Of a stretch of DNA of 64,000 nucleotides, positions 35,901 through 43,747 are shown piece after piece. Numbering within the stretch: position 1 is the first letter of the stretch; every line of letters starts with the position of its first letter. The notes below the pieces were generated by a model. The model ran no database searches. It was given only the letters and a program-made list of their open reading frames with translations, and was not told the origin of the DNA. The stretch spans positions 124,001 to 188,000 of the forward strand of contig NZ_PGTZ01000010.1 in the NCBI RefSeq assembly GCF_002798015.1. Reading direction: 5' to 3'. This DNA comes from Luteimicrobium subarcticum. Its GTDB lineage: Bacteria; Actinomycetota; Actinomycetes; Actinomycetales; Cellulomonadaceae. The position numbers and the translations under genes are program-made.

Positions 35901-36350
35901 CGCGTCGCTGTCCGCGGAGACGGCGACGCCAGGGACGGCGTTGGAGACCGTGTAGAGCGCGGTGGCCTTGGCGTCCTCGCTCTTCGCGGTCTTCACGACG
36001 GCGTCCGCGTTCTTGTCGACGGCGCCGCGCCGCGCGTTCGCGGCAGCCTTCTTGGTCGTCGTGCCGCCGGAGGTGGCGGCGGCCACGTCCGCGGCGCCGC
36101 TGCCGGCGAGCTGGACGAACACGGAGTTCCGTCCCGTCGTGCTCGTCGCGAGGGAGCCGCCCAGTTTGCTCGCGGCGGCGGCGTCGAACGTGTGACCGGA
36201 GGCGACCGGGACCGGCGTCGCGAGGTCGCCGTCCGACGCTGCGGACGCGGCGACGCTGCCGAGCCCGATCGCTCCGGCGGACGCGAAGAGGGTGGCTGCC
36301 GTGATGGCTGCCACCCTCCTGCTGCGCCCGCTGCTCGTGTGGAGTGCCAT
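32901..36350 (-). CDS. Secreted subtilisin-like serine protease (S8 family), multidomain
   Basis: A 1149-residue exported protease. A signal peptide (residues 1-38, basic start, hydrophobic core, 'AASAAS') is followed by an inhibitor-type propeptide and the S8 domain with the catalytic triad Asp202 ('VIDTGIDYTHADFG'), His274 ('DAHGTHVSGTVAG') and Ser624 ('SGTSMATPHVAG'). A PA-type insertion sits between His and Ser ('GNVAAAGAIGAIFTSG'). After the protease come fibronectin-like/Fn3-like C-terminal regions and a last ~350 residues of beta-rich sequence with no motif I can name; it ends basic. No cell-wall anchor is seen. Likely role: extracellular protein degradation. Confidence 0.94.
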   Translation of the reverse strand: MALHTSSGRSRRVAAITAATLFASAGAIGLGSVAASAASDGDLATPVPVASGHTFDAAAASKLGGSLATSTTGRNSVFVQLAGSGAADVAAATSGGTTTKKAAANARRGAVDKNADAVVKTAKSEDAKATALYTVSNAVPGVAVSADSDAIDAMAARDDVVKITPIVPKKISNSSTAVLTKALATWRDAGNTGKGVTVGVIDTGIDYTHADFGGPGTVAAWNTAHAHSTAAWTPTAKVAGGYDFVGDDYDADPASANYQPVPHPDVNPLGCDAHGTHVSGTVAGYGENADGSTFTGSYAKLTSDKLMDMKIGPGMAPEATLYALKVFGCTGSTDEVIPALDWSLDPNGDGDFSDHLDVVNMSLGSDYGTVDDPENAVVDNLAKNGVLPVIAMGNNGDLTDTGGSPGNAVRSLAVASSVDAYQLRDGLKVNAPSDVAGIAASQFSVAYPWATAAPVTGDVVAIPGANADGCTALSAADAAKVKGKVAWLVWDDNDATRRCGSVGRSGNVAAAGAIGAIFTSGRDVFGAGITGSTAIPVVQLPKTQTDRLQPAVTAGTLNVTFDGSLQATIKDVMPAITDTLSTFSSRGTHGSLGVVKPDVTAPGDTVASAGLGSGNGVLVESGTSMATPHVAGISALVKAAHPSWSAEAIKAAVMNTAGHDLYTGTDKSGHKYGPARVGAGRVDALAAVDTSVIAYDTDVRGGVSASFGVVEAPANKAIVTEKRTVRVQNTGSSKTTVTLKYQGVVKQPGVTYSVSPTAVAIPAHSSKDVKVTMTVVTADLRKTIDPTMDATQVSPYTGADEARQYVSDASGRLLVTPSGKKSLRVPVYGAAKPASTTTTKATTFHSGKQTLSALTLKGKGVSQGSGSTAYRSLVSVLQLGAKSPKLPVCTGTQTSGCTYNTSTTSGDLKYVGTGSVKGTRGYSNGELWIGLATFGDWATIGNSVIPYVQIDATKDGKPDFEVDVQNAPSTDLLEALVYDLNDRDSTGAPTLVDVQPVNYQEGDVDTNVFDNDVLLVPVNPAILGVKASATSFPITYAVGMFNAFTGTDVDDSPAVAYDVADPAVQVSAPLFADQGNTSIVYSLGSDVAKKGTDALVLHLQGTKGSRAEVVHLDKAASPKAAPKGKQKLPSFSKLQGSGKHYLLGGSSAE

Positions 36351-36526
36351 GCACTTTCCCTTCGGTTCCGGGTGCCGGAAGGGCCGGGGCGGGCGCGTCC
36401 GGGGTCTCCGGAGCGGGCCCGCCGTCGTCCACCCGACCCGTTGCGCGAGCGGACCCGACCGTGCTGCGCCGCCACGCTACGTCGCGAGGCGGAGGCTGAG
36501 AAGACCCTGTAGATGCTTGTCGCAGG

Positions 36527-36548
36527 CATGTTACCCGGACGTAACTTG
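36527..36548. promoter_or_regulatory. Palindrome upstream of ilvE, possible operator
   Basis: CATGTTAC, six central bases CCGGAC, then GTAACTTG; 7 of 8 arm pairs match. It is 47 bp upstream of the ilvE GTG in the divergent region shared with the subtilase, and is more AT-rich than its surroundings. The rest of this 244-bp gap shows nothing clear. Confidence 0.5.
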
Positions 36549-36594
36549 CCGGCGCCCGCGCAGCCCGCCCTGCGGGCCGCCGTAGCATCGGAAC

Positions 36595-37710
36595 GTGACC
36601 CTCGACCTCGCCGTCCACCCTGCTCCCGCCCCGCTCGCCGACGACGCACGGGCCGCGATCCTGGCCGATCCCGGGTTCGGCCGGTACTTCACGGACCACA
36701 TGGCGGTCGCGCGGTGGCAGGACGGCGCCTGGCAGGACGCCGAGATCACCGCCCTCGCGCCCTTCTCGCTGCACCCGAGCGCCGCGGTCCTGCACTACGG
36801 CCAGGAGATCTTCGAGGGGCTCAAGGCGTACCGCCACGCGGACGGATCCGTGCACCTGTTCCGTCCGGAGAAGAACGCCCGCCGCTTCGCGCAGTCGGCC
36901 GAGCGCCTCGCCCTGCCGGTCCTGCCTGAGGACGACTTCGTGGCGACCGTCGCCGCGCTCGTCGAGGCCGACGCCGCCTGGGTCCCGACGCCGCGCGACG
37001 CGTCCCACGAGGCCAGCCTGTACATCCGGCCGTTCATGATCGCGACGGAGGCGTTCCTCGGGGTGCGGCCCTCGCAGGAGGTCACGTACTCGGTCATCGC
37101 GAGCCCCGCCGGCCCGTACTTCGCGGGCGGCGTGCAGGGCGTCGCCCTGTGGGTCACCGAGCAGTACACGCGTGCCAGCCGCGGCGGCACGGGCGCGGCC
37201 AAGTGCGGCGGGAACTACGCGGCGTCCCTCGCGGCGCAGGCGGAGGCGCGCGAGCACGGCTGCGACCAGGTGCTCTACCTCGACGGTGAGGAGCACGCCT
37301 GGCTCGAGGAGTCGGGGACCATGAACCTGTTCCTCGTCACGGACGACGGCGAGCTCGTCACCCCGAGCCTCGGCACGATCCTCGAGGGCGTCACGCGCGA
37401 CAGCATCCTCGACCTCGCCCCCGACCTCGGCCTGCGGACCACCGAGCGCCGCGTGTCGCTCGCCGAGCTGCGCGACGACCTCGCCTCCGGACGCGTGCGC
37501 GAGGTGTTCGCCGCCGGGACCGCGGCCGTCATCACGCCCGTCACCGCGTTCCGGGGACGCGACGCAGCGACCGGCGACGACTACGAGGTGACCGTGGGCG
37601 ACGGTGCACCGGGCACGACCGCCCTCGCGATCCGCACGGCGCTCCTGGACGTCCAGTACGGGCGCGCGGAGGACACCCGCGGCTGGCTGCGCGAGGTCGT
37701 CCCGGCCTGA
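36595..37710 (+). CDS. ilvE: Branched-chain amino-acid aminotransferase
   Basis: A 371-residue PLP enzyme of fold type IV that transfers the amino group between glutamate and the keto acids of valine, leucine and isoleucine. Seen: 'LHYGQEIFEGLKAYR', 'LFRPEKNARRFAQSAERL', 'YIRPFMIATEAFLGV', the PLP lysine in 'GAAKCGGNYAASL' (Lys203), 'EESGTMNLF' and 'TRDSILDLA'. Length is normal for the actinobacterial enzyme. It starts with GTG. It is not next to other ilv genes. Confidence 0.96.
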   Translation: MTLDLAVHPAPAPLADDARAAILADPGFGRYFTDHMAVARWQDGAWQDAEITALAPFSLHPSAAVLHYGQEIFEGLKAYRHADGSVHLFRPEKNARRFAQSAERLALPVLPEDDFVATVAALVEADAAWVPTPRDASHEASLYIRPFMIATEAFLGVRPSQEVTYSVIASPAGPYFAGGVQGVALWVTEQYTRASRGGTGAAKCGGNYAASLAAQAEAREHGCDQVLYLDGEEHAWLEESGTMNLFLVTDDGELVTPSLGTILEGVTRDSILDLAPDLGLRTTERRVSLAELRDDLASGRVREVFAAGTAAVITPVTAFRGRDAATGDDYEVTVGDGAPGTTALAIRTALLDVQYGRAEDTRGWLREVVPA

Positions 37711-37892
37711 CGTGCCGGCGGGCCGGCCGGCCAGGGAGGGCCGGGCTGCGCGGTCCCCGTACACCCGACGGCCCCCGATCTACGTGGACCGCACGATGGG
37801 ACGAACCCGGCACCCCTCCTAGTGTCGAAGGGTCAGCCCTGTCGCACGGGCGAACGATGCCCGGACAGGCCCCCACGACGAAGTGAGGCCTC

Positions 37893-38702
37893 ATGACACG
37901 AGCACGGACCAGAAGCAGGTTGAGAACCGCCGTCGCGGGCGTCGCAGCGCTCGCCACGGCTCTGACGGTGGGCGTCCTCGTCGCACCGTCCGCGTCCGCC
38001 CACGGGTGGATCACGTCACCGCCGAGCCGGCAGGACTTCTGCTCGACCGGCAAGACGTCGTTCGACTGCGGCGAGATCAAGTACGAGCCGCAGAGCGTGG
38101 AAGCACCGCACGGGTCGCTGAAGTGTTCCGGCGGCAGCGCGTTCACGATCCTGGACGACAGCTCCAAGCCGTGGCCGCGGACCAACACCGGCACGACGGT
38201 CACGTTCCAGTGGAAGCTCACGGCGGCGCACGCCACGTCGTCGTGGGAGTACTTCGTGGACGGCAAGCTGTTCACGACGTTCGCGGGCAACAACAAGCAG
38301 CCCCCGTTCAGCTTCTCGCACACGGTGTCGGGGCTCCCGACCGGCCAGCACACGATCCTGGCCCGCTGGAACATCTCCGACACGGCCAACTCGTTCTACT
38401 CGTGCGTCGACCTCAACATCTCGTCGGGCGGCACGGACCCGGGTACGCCGACCGCGACGCCCACCCCGACCGTGACGCCGACCGTCACCCCCACGAAGAC
38501 GACCACTCCGACGAAGACGGCCACGCCCACCCCGACCACCCCGGGCACCTGCTCGGCGGCCGCGTGGAGCTCCTCGCTGGCCTACGTCGGTGGCAACACG
38601 GTGACCTACAACGGGTCGCTCTACCAGGCCAGGTGGTGGACGCAGGGCGAGACGCCCAGCAACACCGCCTGGGGTCCCTGGAAGCTCCTCGGCACCTGCT
38701 AG
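37893..38702 (+). CDS. AA10 lytic polysaccharide monooxygenase with C-terminal CBM5-like module
   Basis: A 269-residue secreted enzyme. The signal peptide ends at Ala36 so that the mature protein starts with His37 ('HGWITSPPSRQDFC'), the copper-binding N-terminal histidine; the second brace histidine is His113 ('LTAAHATSSWEYF'). The fold ends near 'SFYSCVDLNI'. A Thr/Pro linker (about 186-217) leads to a CBM5/12-like module ('AAWSSSLAYVGGNTVTYNGS', 'WWTQGETP', 'WGPWKLLGTC'), which binds chitin. The enzyme oxidatively cleaves crystalline polysaccharide; chitin is the most likely substrate given the module, cellulose is possible. A GAGG lies before the ATG. The second copy lies 1.1 kb downstream. 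Confidence 0.94.
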   Translation: MTRARTRSRLRTAVAGVAALATALTVGVLVAPSASAHGWITSPPSRQDFCSTGKTSFDCGEIKYEPQSVEAPHGSLKCSGGSAFTILDDSSKPWPRTNTGTTVTFQWKLTAAHATSSWEYFVDGKLFTTFAGNNKQPPFSFSHTVSGLPTGQHTILARWNISDTANSFYSCVDLNISSGGTDPGTPTATPTPTVTPTVTPTKTTTPTKTATPTPTTPGTCSAAAWSSSLAYVGGNTVTYNGSLYQARWWTQGETPSNTAWGPWKLLGTC

Positions 38703-38725
38703 CCACGTCCGTCCCCGGACGCCTC

Positions 38726-38759
38726 GGGCCGGCCGGGTCCTCCGCGACCCGGCCGGCCC
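38726..38759 (+). terminator. Perfect 14-bp hairpin after the first LPMO gene
   Basis: GGGCCGGCCGGGTC (38726-38739), six-base loop, GACCCGGCCGGCCC (38746-38759). It lies 23 bp after the stop, and the next gene starts 79 bp further on. Confidence 0.82.
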
Positions 38760-38838
38760 GCGCGCGTCCGGTCCGGCCGGCGAGGGCGGCGGGCTTTTCA
38801 GCGTGCCGCGCAGCACGTCCGGGTGGTACGGCTTGCGC

Positions 38839-39600
38839 ATGCGTCTCGACACCGCCCGCACCCTCGACGACGGCCTCACCGAACGCCGCTTCACGCTCGA
38901 CGTGGACGGCGCGACAGTCCCCGGCATCCTGTGGACGCCGGCCGGCGCCTCCGAGTCCGCACCCGCGCCGCTGATCCTGCTCGGCCACCCCGGCGGCCTG
39001 GACGCGATGTCCCCCCGGCTCGCGGGACGCGCGCGACGGTCCGCGCGGGACGGGTTCGCCACCGCGGCCCTCGAGCTCCCGGGCAGCGGCGAGCGTGCTC
39101 GTCTCGAGGAGGTCGACGCGGCACGCGCCGACCTGCGCGCCGCGCTGGCGGCCGGTGAGCCGGTCCCCGACGACGTGGTCGACCGGTTGGTCCTTCCCCT
39201 CGTGGACCGGTCGGTCCCCGAGCACCGTGGTGCCCTCGACGCGCTGGGCGCCCTGCCCGAGGTCGGTGGACCCGCCGGGTACTCGGGCGGCATCGTCGCG
39301 ATCGGAGTCCGGCTGGCGCTCGTCGAGCCACGGATCGCGGCGCTCGGCCTGTTCGCGGGCAGCTTCCTGCCCGGCACCACGGTGGACGAGGCGCGCCGCC
39401 TCACCGTCCCCGTGCACGTGCTGCTGCAGTGGGACGACGAGGGCAACGACCGACAGGCGTCCCTCGACCTGTTCGACGCGATCGGCTCGCCCGAGAAGAC
39501 CCTGCAGGCGAACCTGGGCGGGCACCGCGGCGTCCCGGCGTTCGCGGGCGAGGACGCCGCGCGGTTCTTCGCCCGGCACCTCGGCGGCCGTCCGGGGTGA
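38839..39600 (+). CDS. Alpha/beta-hydrolase family protein
   Basis: A 253-residue protein. 'LILLGHPGG' is the oxyanion-hole region, 'GPAGYSGG' the nucleophile elbow with an atypical GYSGG serine, and 'LGGHRGVPAFAGEDAARFFARHL' carries the catalytic His region. It resembles dienelactone-hydrolase-like or acetyl-xylan-esterase-like proteins. No signal peptide is seen, so it acts in the cytosol. The start at ATG 38839 ('MRLDTARTLDDGL') is preferred over an upstream ATG. It lies between two LPMO copies but shares no sequence with them; a functional link is not shown. Confidence 0.75.
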   Translation: MRLDTARTLDDGLTERRFTLDVDGATVPGILWTPAGASESAPAPLILLGHPGGLDAMSPRLAGRARRSARDGFATAALELPGSGERARLEEVDAARADLRAALAAGEPVPDDVVDRLVLPLVDRSVPEHRGALDALGALPEVGGPAGYSGGIVAIGVRLALVEPRIAALGLFAGSFLPGTTVDEARRLTVPVHVLLQWDDEGNDRQASLDLFDAIGSPEKTLQANLGGHRGVPAFAGEDAARFFARHLGGRPG

Positions 39601-39629
39601 CCTCTCGTCGCCCTCCCGCCGGGGTCGAT

Positions 39630-39646
39630 AGTTGCTACATGCAACT
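39630..39646. promoter_or_regulatory. Inverted repeat upstream of the second LPMO gene
   Basis: AGTTGC-TACAT-GCAACT, with perfect 6-bp arms. It lies 124 bp upstream of the second LPMO start in a stretch of visibly lower GC (about 39628-39715) that probably contains the promoter. It may be an operator; no such site is seen upstream of the first copy. Confidence 0.45.
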
Positions 39647-39769
39647 GGTAGGGGTCTTTACATACGCGGTTCGCACGATTGCGCCTGAGTTGTCAGAGTT
39701 CCTAGCGTCGTGAGGCTAGCCCGTCCTAGGCCAGAGGTCCGAGGCGGTCCCCCGATGAAGCGAGGTCCC

Positions 39770-40636
39770 ATGACTCGATCACCCCTCCGCGCCGCCGCAG
39801 CGGCGCTCACCGCCGCCCTCGCGGCGCTCACCGCAGGCATCCTGATCGCCCCCGCAGCGGACGCACACGGCTGGATCACGTCGCCGTCGAGCCGACAGGA
39901 CTTCTGCTCGACCGGCAGGACGTCGTTCGACTGCGGCGAGATCAAGTACGAGCCCCAGAGCGTGGAGGCCCCCAAGGGCTCTCTGAAGTGCTCGGGCGGC
40001 AGCGCGTTCACGATCCTCGACGACAACACGCTCGCGTGGCCGCGCACGACGACCGGCACGTCCGTCACCTTCCAGTGGAAGAACACCGCGCTGCACTCCA
40101 CCGCGTCGTGGGAGTACTTCGTCGACGGCACGTTGTTCAAGACGTTCGACGGCGGCAACAAGCAGCCCGCGGCGACCGTGTCGCACACCGTCACCGGGCT
40201 GCCCACCGGCCAGCACACCATCCTGGCCCGCTGGAACATCGCGGACACCGTGAACGCGTTCTACTCGTGCGTCGACCTGACGGTCACGGCGAACGGCACC
40301 GACCCCGGCACGCCCACCTCGACGCCGACCGTGACCCCGACGGCTACCGCCACGCCGACCGTGACCCCCACGAAGTCGGCCACGCCCACGGCCACCGCGA
40401 CGCCGACCAAGACGGCCACCCCGACCGCCACGGCCACCCCCACGAAGACCGCCACGCCGACCGCGACGGCCACGTCCGGCTCGTGCACGGCGGCCGCGTG
40501 GAGCAGCTCGCTCGTCTACGTGGGCGGCAACACGGCCACGTACAACGGCTCGCTCTACAAGGCGAAGTGGTGGACCACCGGCGAGACGCCGGGGTCCCAG
40601 CAGTGGGGTGCGTGGGAGCTCGTCAGCGCCTGCTGA
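39770..40636 (+). CDS. AA10 lytic polysaccharide monooxygenase with C-terminal CBM5-like module, second copy
   Basis: A 288-residue paralogue of the LPMO at 37893. The mature protein starts at His33 ('HGWITSPSSRQDFC'); the second copper histidine is His109 ('NTALHSTASWEYF'). The catalytic domain is nearly collinear with the first copy. The Thr/Pro linker is about 20 residues longer because of a tandem repeat. The C-terminal CBM5-like module is conserved ('AAWSSSLVYVGGNTATYNGS', 'WWTTGETPG'). The start is set by the matching 5' region of both copies (GAGGTCCC or GAGGCCTC just before ATGAC). Upstream ATG codons are rejected because the signal peptide fits best here. Confidence 0.93.
   Translation: MTRSPLRAAAAALTAALAALTAGILIAPAADAHGWITSPSSRQDFCSTGRTSFDCGEIKYEPQSVEAPKGSLKCSGGSAFTILDDNTLAWPRTTTGTSVTFQWKNTALHSTASWEYFVDGTLFKTFDGGNKQPAATVSHTVTGLPTGQHTILARWNIADTVNAFYSCVDLTVTANGTDPGTPTSTPTVTPTATATPTVTPTKSATPTATATPTKTATPTATATPTKTATPTATATSGSCTAAAWSSSLVYVGGNTATYNGSLYKAKWWTTGETPGSQQWGAWELVSAC
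40382..40471 (+). repeat. 36-bp tandem repeat in the LPMO linker
   Basis: Two full units (40382-40417, 40418-40453) and a half unit (40454-40471) encode TPTATATPTKTA. The units differ at third positions, so they are older than the hsdS repeats. They lengthen the linker between catalytic domain and binding module compared with the first LPMO. Confidence 0.85.
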
Positions 40637-40660
40637 CCCGCGCCACCACCTCTCGCACCA

Positions 40661-40709
40661 CGTCGACCCCGGCGCCCAGGGCTGAGGGCCCAGCGCGCCG
40701 GGGTCGACG
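40661..40709 (+). terminator. 15-bp hairpin after the second LPMO gene
   Basis: CGTCGACCCCGGCGC (40661-40675) pairs with GCGCCGGGGTCGACG (40695-40709). The 19-nt loop has its own GGGC/GCCC pairing. It lies 24 bp after the stop. Confidence 0.82.
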
Positions 40710-40828
40710 CGCGTCAGCACGACCCGTCCCTGTGCTTCCCCGGACCATCCCTTGGTCGGTAGTGGCAGGCTGGTGCCGTTCCTAGCCTCGTGGCATGGCC
40801 GTCCGGCCGACCCACCCGAGGAGGCACC

Positions 40829-42019
40829 ATGACCACGCACAGCACGCCGAGCACCGGCGAGGCGGACTGCACCGCCCGCTGGACCGGCCTGTCCCGCGCC
40901 GGTGTGGCCGTCTCCACCGCGGCGATCGCGGTGCTCACCGTCCTCGCCGTCGTGTCCGAGCAGCCGCCGCAGCACCTCGCGCTCGACGTCGTCTGCGGGG
41001 TCTTGTCCGTGCTCGGCGCGGCGTTCGTGCTGATCAGCGTGTCGGACGTCCCGCGCCGGCGCGCCCTCGCCACCGGAGCGGGCGCGCTCGCCGCCCTCGG
41101 TGCCCTGTCGCCGGGCGCGATGCCCGCGTCGACCATGACGACGCTGGTGGTCGCACGGACCATGCCCCTGCGCTCCGCGATCCCCGCGGCCGTGGCGGGC
41201 GCGGCCGGGCAGGCCGTGCGCGGCGCGTGGCGCGACGTCGGGATCGGGTACGGCTGGTGGCTGCTGTGCGACGTGGGGGTCCACGCCGCGCTGCTCGGAT
41301 GGGGCGCGTACGCGCGGACGCGCGCCGACCTCGTCGCGTCGCTGCGTGGACGCGTCCGCGCCGCCGAGGCCGACCGGGACCGCCGCGCCGAGCAGGCGCG
41401 CCGCGACGAACGCCTCCGCATCGCCCGCGACATGCACGACACGCTCGCCCACCGGCTGTCGCTGGTCGCCGCGAGCGCCGGCGCCGTCGCCTACCGCCCG
41501 GACGCTCCGCCGGAGCGGCTCGCTGCGGCCGCGCTCGTCGTCCGGGACGGGGTGGCCGAGGCTCTCGACGAGCTGCGCGCCGTGATCGGGGTGCTGCGCG
41601 ACCCGGAGACGACGGTGCCCGACCTCGACACGCTCGTGACCGAGGCCCGGCACGCGGGCACGCCGGTCGAGCCGACCATCGACCCGGCGGTCGTCGCGCT
41701 CACCGCGACGACGCGCGGCGCGGTGGCGCGCACCGTCCAGGAGGCGCTGACGAACGCGCGGCGGCACGCCCCGGGCGAGGTCGTGCGGCTCGACGTGGCA
41801 GTGGACGCCGGAGGCCCGGACACCGGTGCGCGGTGGGTCCGGGTGGTCGCCAGCAACCCCGTCCCCCGCCCGGACGCGCCGGCGCACCGGCCGGGGGTCG
41901 GGCTCGCCGGCCTGGGCGAGCGCGCGGCAGCGCTGGGCGGCAGGCTCGACGCCGGGGTGGTCGACGCCCGGTGGACGCTGCGGGTCGACCTGCCCGTCGC
42001 ACCGGAGCGGGTCGGATGA
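40829..42019 (+). CDS. Sensor histidine kinase, NarL/LiaS-type (HisKA_3)
   Basis: A 396-residue membrane kinase. Four or five helices fill residues 25-160, with almost no outside loops, so the signal is probably sensed in the membrane. A short coiled helix leads to HisKA_3 'RIARDMHDTLAHRLS' (His203 is the phosphorylated residue) and an HATPase_c domain with 'VQEALTNARRHAPG' (N box) and 'GVGLAGLGERAAALGG' (G box). GAGGAGG precedes the ATG at 40829. The stop overlaps the regulator gene as ATGA. The signal is unknown. Confidence 0.94.
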   Translation: MTTHSTPSTGEADCTARWTGLSRAGVAVSTAAIAVLTVLAVVSEQPPQHLALDVVCGVLSVLGAAFVLISVSDVPRRRALATGAGALAALGALSPGAMPASTMTTLVVARTMPLRSAIPAAVAGAAGQAVRGAWRDVGIGYGWWLLCDVGVHAALLGWGAYARTRADLVASLRGRVRAAEADRDRRAEQARRDERLRIARDMHDTLAHRLSLVAASAGAVAYRPDAPPERLAAAALVVRDGVAEALDELRAVIGVLRDPETTVPDLDTLVTEARHAGTPVEPTIDPAVVALTATTRGAVARTVQEALTNARRHAPGEVVRLDVAVDAGGPDTGARWVRVVASNPVPRPDAPAHRPGVGLAGLGERAAALGGRLDAGVVDARWTLRVDLPVAPERVG

Positions 42020-42753
42020 GCGGCCGAGCCGGGGACGCCCCGGTGCGGGTCGTGGTGGTCGACGACGACGCGCTGGTCCGGCGCGCGCTCGTGACCCTGC
42101 TCGACGGGGTGCGCGAGGGGGTGCGCGAGGGGGTGCTCGACGGGACGCGCGGCGGCGACCGGGGAGTCAGGCGGATCGAGGTGGTCGGCGAGGCGTCCGA
42201 CGGGGGCACGCTGGAGCCGGTCCTGGACGCGCACCCCACGGACGTCGTCCTCATGGACCTGCGGATGCCGGGCGTGCGCGGGATCGAGGCCACGCGCCGG
42301 GTCACCCGGCGTCCTACGGCGCCCCGCGTGGTCGTCCTGACGACGTTCGACACGGACGACGAGGTGGCCGGGGCGCTGCAGGCCGGCGCGGCCGGGTACC
42401 TGCTGAAGGACGCACCCCCGGACCGGATCGTCGCCGGGGTGTTCGCCGCCGCGGCGGGCGAGCCGGTGCTGGCGCCGGCCGTCGCCCGCCACCTGGTGAC
42501 GCACCTGACGACGGTCACCGCGGCGCAGGACGAGGCCCGCGCCGCCCTGGCCGCCCTGACGCCGCGCGAGCGCGAGGTGGCGCAGCTGGTCGGGCAGGGG
42601 GCGTCCAACGCCGAGGTGGGGAGCGCGCTGTTCCTGTCCCTGCCGACGGTCAAGGCGTACGTGTCGAGCGTGCTCGACAAGCTGGGCTGCCCCAACCGCA
42701 CGCGTCTGGCGCTGCTGGTCCGCGACGCGCGCCTCGACCCGTCGGACGGCTGA
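42016..42753 (+). CDS. NarL/FixJ-type response regulator with a repeat insertion
   Basis: A 245-residue regulator, partner of the kinase upstream. The receiver has 'VVVVDDD', phospho-acceptor Asp81 ('VVLMDLRMPG'), 'LTTFDTDDEV' and Lys in 'YLLKDAPP'. The LuxR-type helix-turn-helix is 'LTPREREVAQLVGQGASNAEVG' with 'LSLPTVKAYVSSVLDKL'. Between helix 1 and strand 2 there is an extra loop of ~20 residues (residues 31-50) rich in Gly, Arg and Asp, encoded in part by 12-bp tandem units; normal family members have a few residues there. Its targets are unknown. Confidence 0.94.
   Translation: MSGRAGDAPVRVVVVDDDALVRRALVTLLDGVREGVREGVLDGTRGGDRGVRRIEVVGEASDGGTLEPVLDAHPTDVVLMDLRMPGVRGIEATRRVTRRPTAPRVVVLTTFDTDDEVAGALQAGAAGYLLKDAPPDRIVAGVFAAAAGEPVLAPAVARHLVTHLTTVTAAQDEARAALAALTPREREVAQLVGQGASNAEVGSALFLSLPTVKAYVSSVLDKLGCPNRTRLALLVRDARLDPSDG
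42106..42141 (+). repeat. 12-bp tandem units (GGGGTGCGCGAG) in the response-regulator receiver domain
   Basis: Two perfect units (42106-42117, 42118-42129) and one with two changes (42130-42141). They encode GVRE, GVRE, GVLD in a loop of the receiver. Copy-number change would be in frame. Confidence 0.85.
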
Positions 42754-42964
42754 GTGCATGGTCATACGTGCCCCTGAACCGGCGACCGGCCCGACATGCC
42801 CATGACATGACGTGCTCGGGAGGACGCTCAACCAATTCGCAGCGTTTCCACATCATGGATATCTCGGCGAATGCTGACAAAGCTCAAGTAGCGTTCAGAT
42901 GTCCCTGAGCCGGCTGACAATGACGCAGATCCCGCTCGCCACCGCGACACGATGGAGCGTCGGA

Positions 42965-43492
42965 ATGACCATGCACTTCGTGCGACCGGACCCTCGACAG
43001 CCATCCCGTGAGCGCCGGAAGTCCGGGGCTACCAGGACCTCCGCCCTGTGCATCGCGCTCGCCGCGACGTTGGCCGCGTGCAGCTCGGGAGACCAGCAGG
43101 CTGCTGGCGACTCGCCGTTCTACGCGTCCCTCGGCGCCCTTGAGTCCGCCTCGGACCATGCCTTGCTGATCTCGGTGACGGGCATCGAGAAGGCCGTGAT
43201 CGAGGGCATGGACCAAGACATCGTCCACGCCGACGTGGAGGCGAGCGATCCCGACTTCGACCACAAGACGGTCACGCTGACCCTGCCGGTCGACAACGGC
43301 ACGGACGACTCGGTCGAGCTGCGGACCGGGACCGAGTATGCGGTCTTCGTCAAGGTCTCTGACTCCGGGGTGGCCTACCTGACTTCGCCTGATCAGGGAG
43401 TGTTCCCCGTCGTCGACGGCACGGCCGGCCACAGCGACGCCGGCACCTTCCCGCTCGGCGACGCGGCACGTCGCCTGGGTCTTGCTGGCTAG
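42965..43492 (+). CDS. Putative lipoprotein of unknown function
   Basis: A ~175-residue product with a long basic N-region, a hydrophobic helix ('ALCIALAATLAA') and a lipobox ending in Cys ('LAAC'), so it is probably a lipid-anchored surface protein. The mature part is acidic and beta-rich ('HADVEASDPDFDHKTVTLTL', 'GTEYAVFVKVSDSGVAYLTS'), like a small beta-sandwich. I do not recognise a family. The start could be the ATG at 42965 or at 42971. GC is lower here than in neighbours, and the ~210 bp before it are also AT-richer, which hints at acquired DNA. Confidence 0.65.
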   Translation: MTMHFVRPDPRQPSRERRKSGATRTSALCIALAATLAACSSGDQQAAGDSPFYASLGALESASDHALLISVTGIEKAVIEGMDQDIVHADVEASDPDFDHKTVTLTLPVDNGTDDSVELRTGTEYAVFVKVSDSGVAYLTSPDQGVFPVVDGTAGHSDAGTFPLGDAARRLGLAG

Positions 43493-43525
43493 GCAGTTCG
43501 CATGGCCATCACCGCGGAGTCCGGC

Positions 43526-43747
43526 ATGACGCCCTGGTCGTGCAGGACATCCTCGGTGGCGACCTGATCCTGGCCGAGGTCCACGTGGACGGCACCAAGA
43601 TCGGCAACCACTGCTGGAACCGGCTTCCGGACGGACCTCACCGCGGACTCCCGCTACCACCGGGAGCAGTACGAGCTCCTCCGGCGGAGGGTCTTCGACG
43701 CGATGGAGGCGTCCGCAATGCCCGGGCCGCGCCAGACGGAGTCGTAG
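43526..43747 (+). pseudogene. Decayed YunG-like gene fragment
   Basis: A fragment reads 'DALVVQDILGGDLILAEVHV', then 'DGTKIGNHCWNRLPDG', and after a frame change near 43628 continues 'TDLTADSRYHREQYELLRRRVFDAMEAS' to a TAG at 43745-43747. The order (VVQD-LGG, NH-WNRLPDG, DLTA, YxLLxxRV) matches the YunG-like family. The N-terminal part with the usual cysteine region is missing and at least one frameshift is present, so it is a relic. Confidence 0.6.

Noticed and set aside
40382-40471. LPMO linker repeat as a phase-variation switch
   Set aside because: Units are 36 bp, keep the frame and differ at third positions, so they change only linker length and are not recent.
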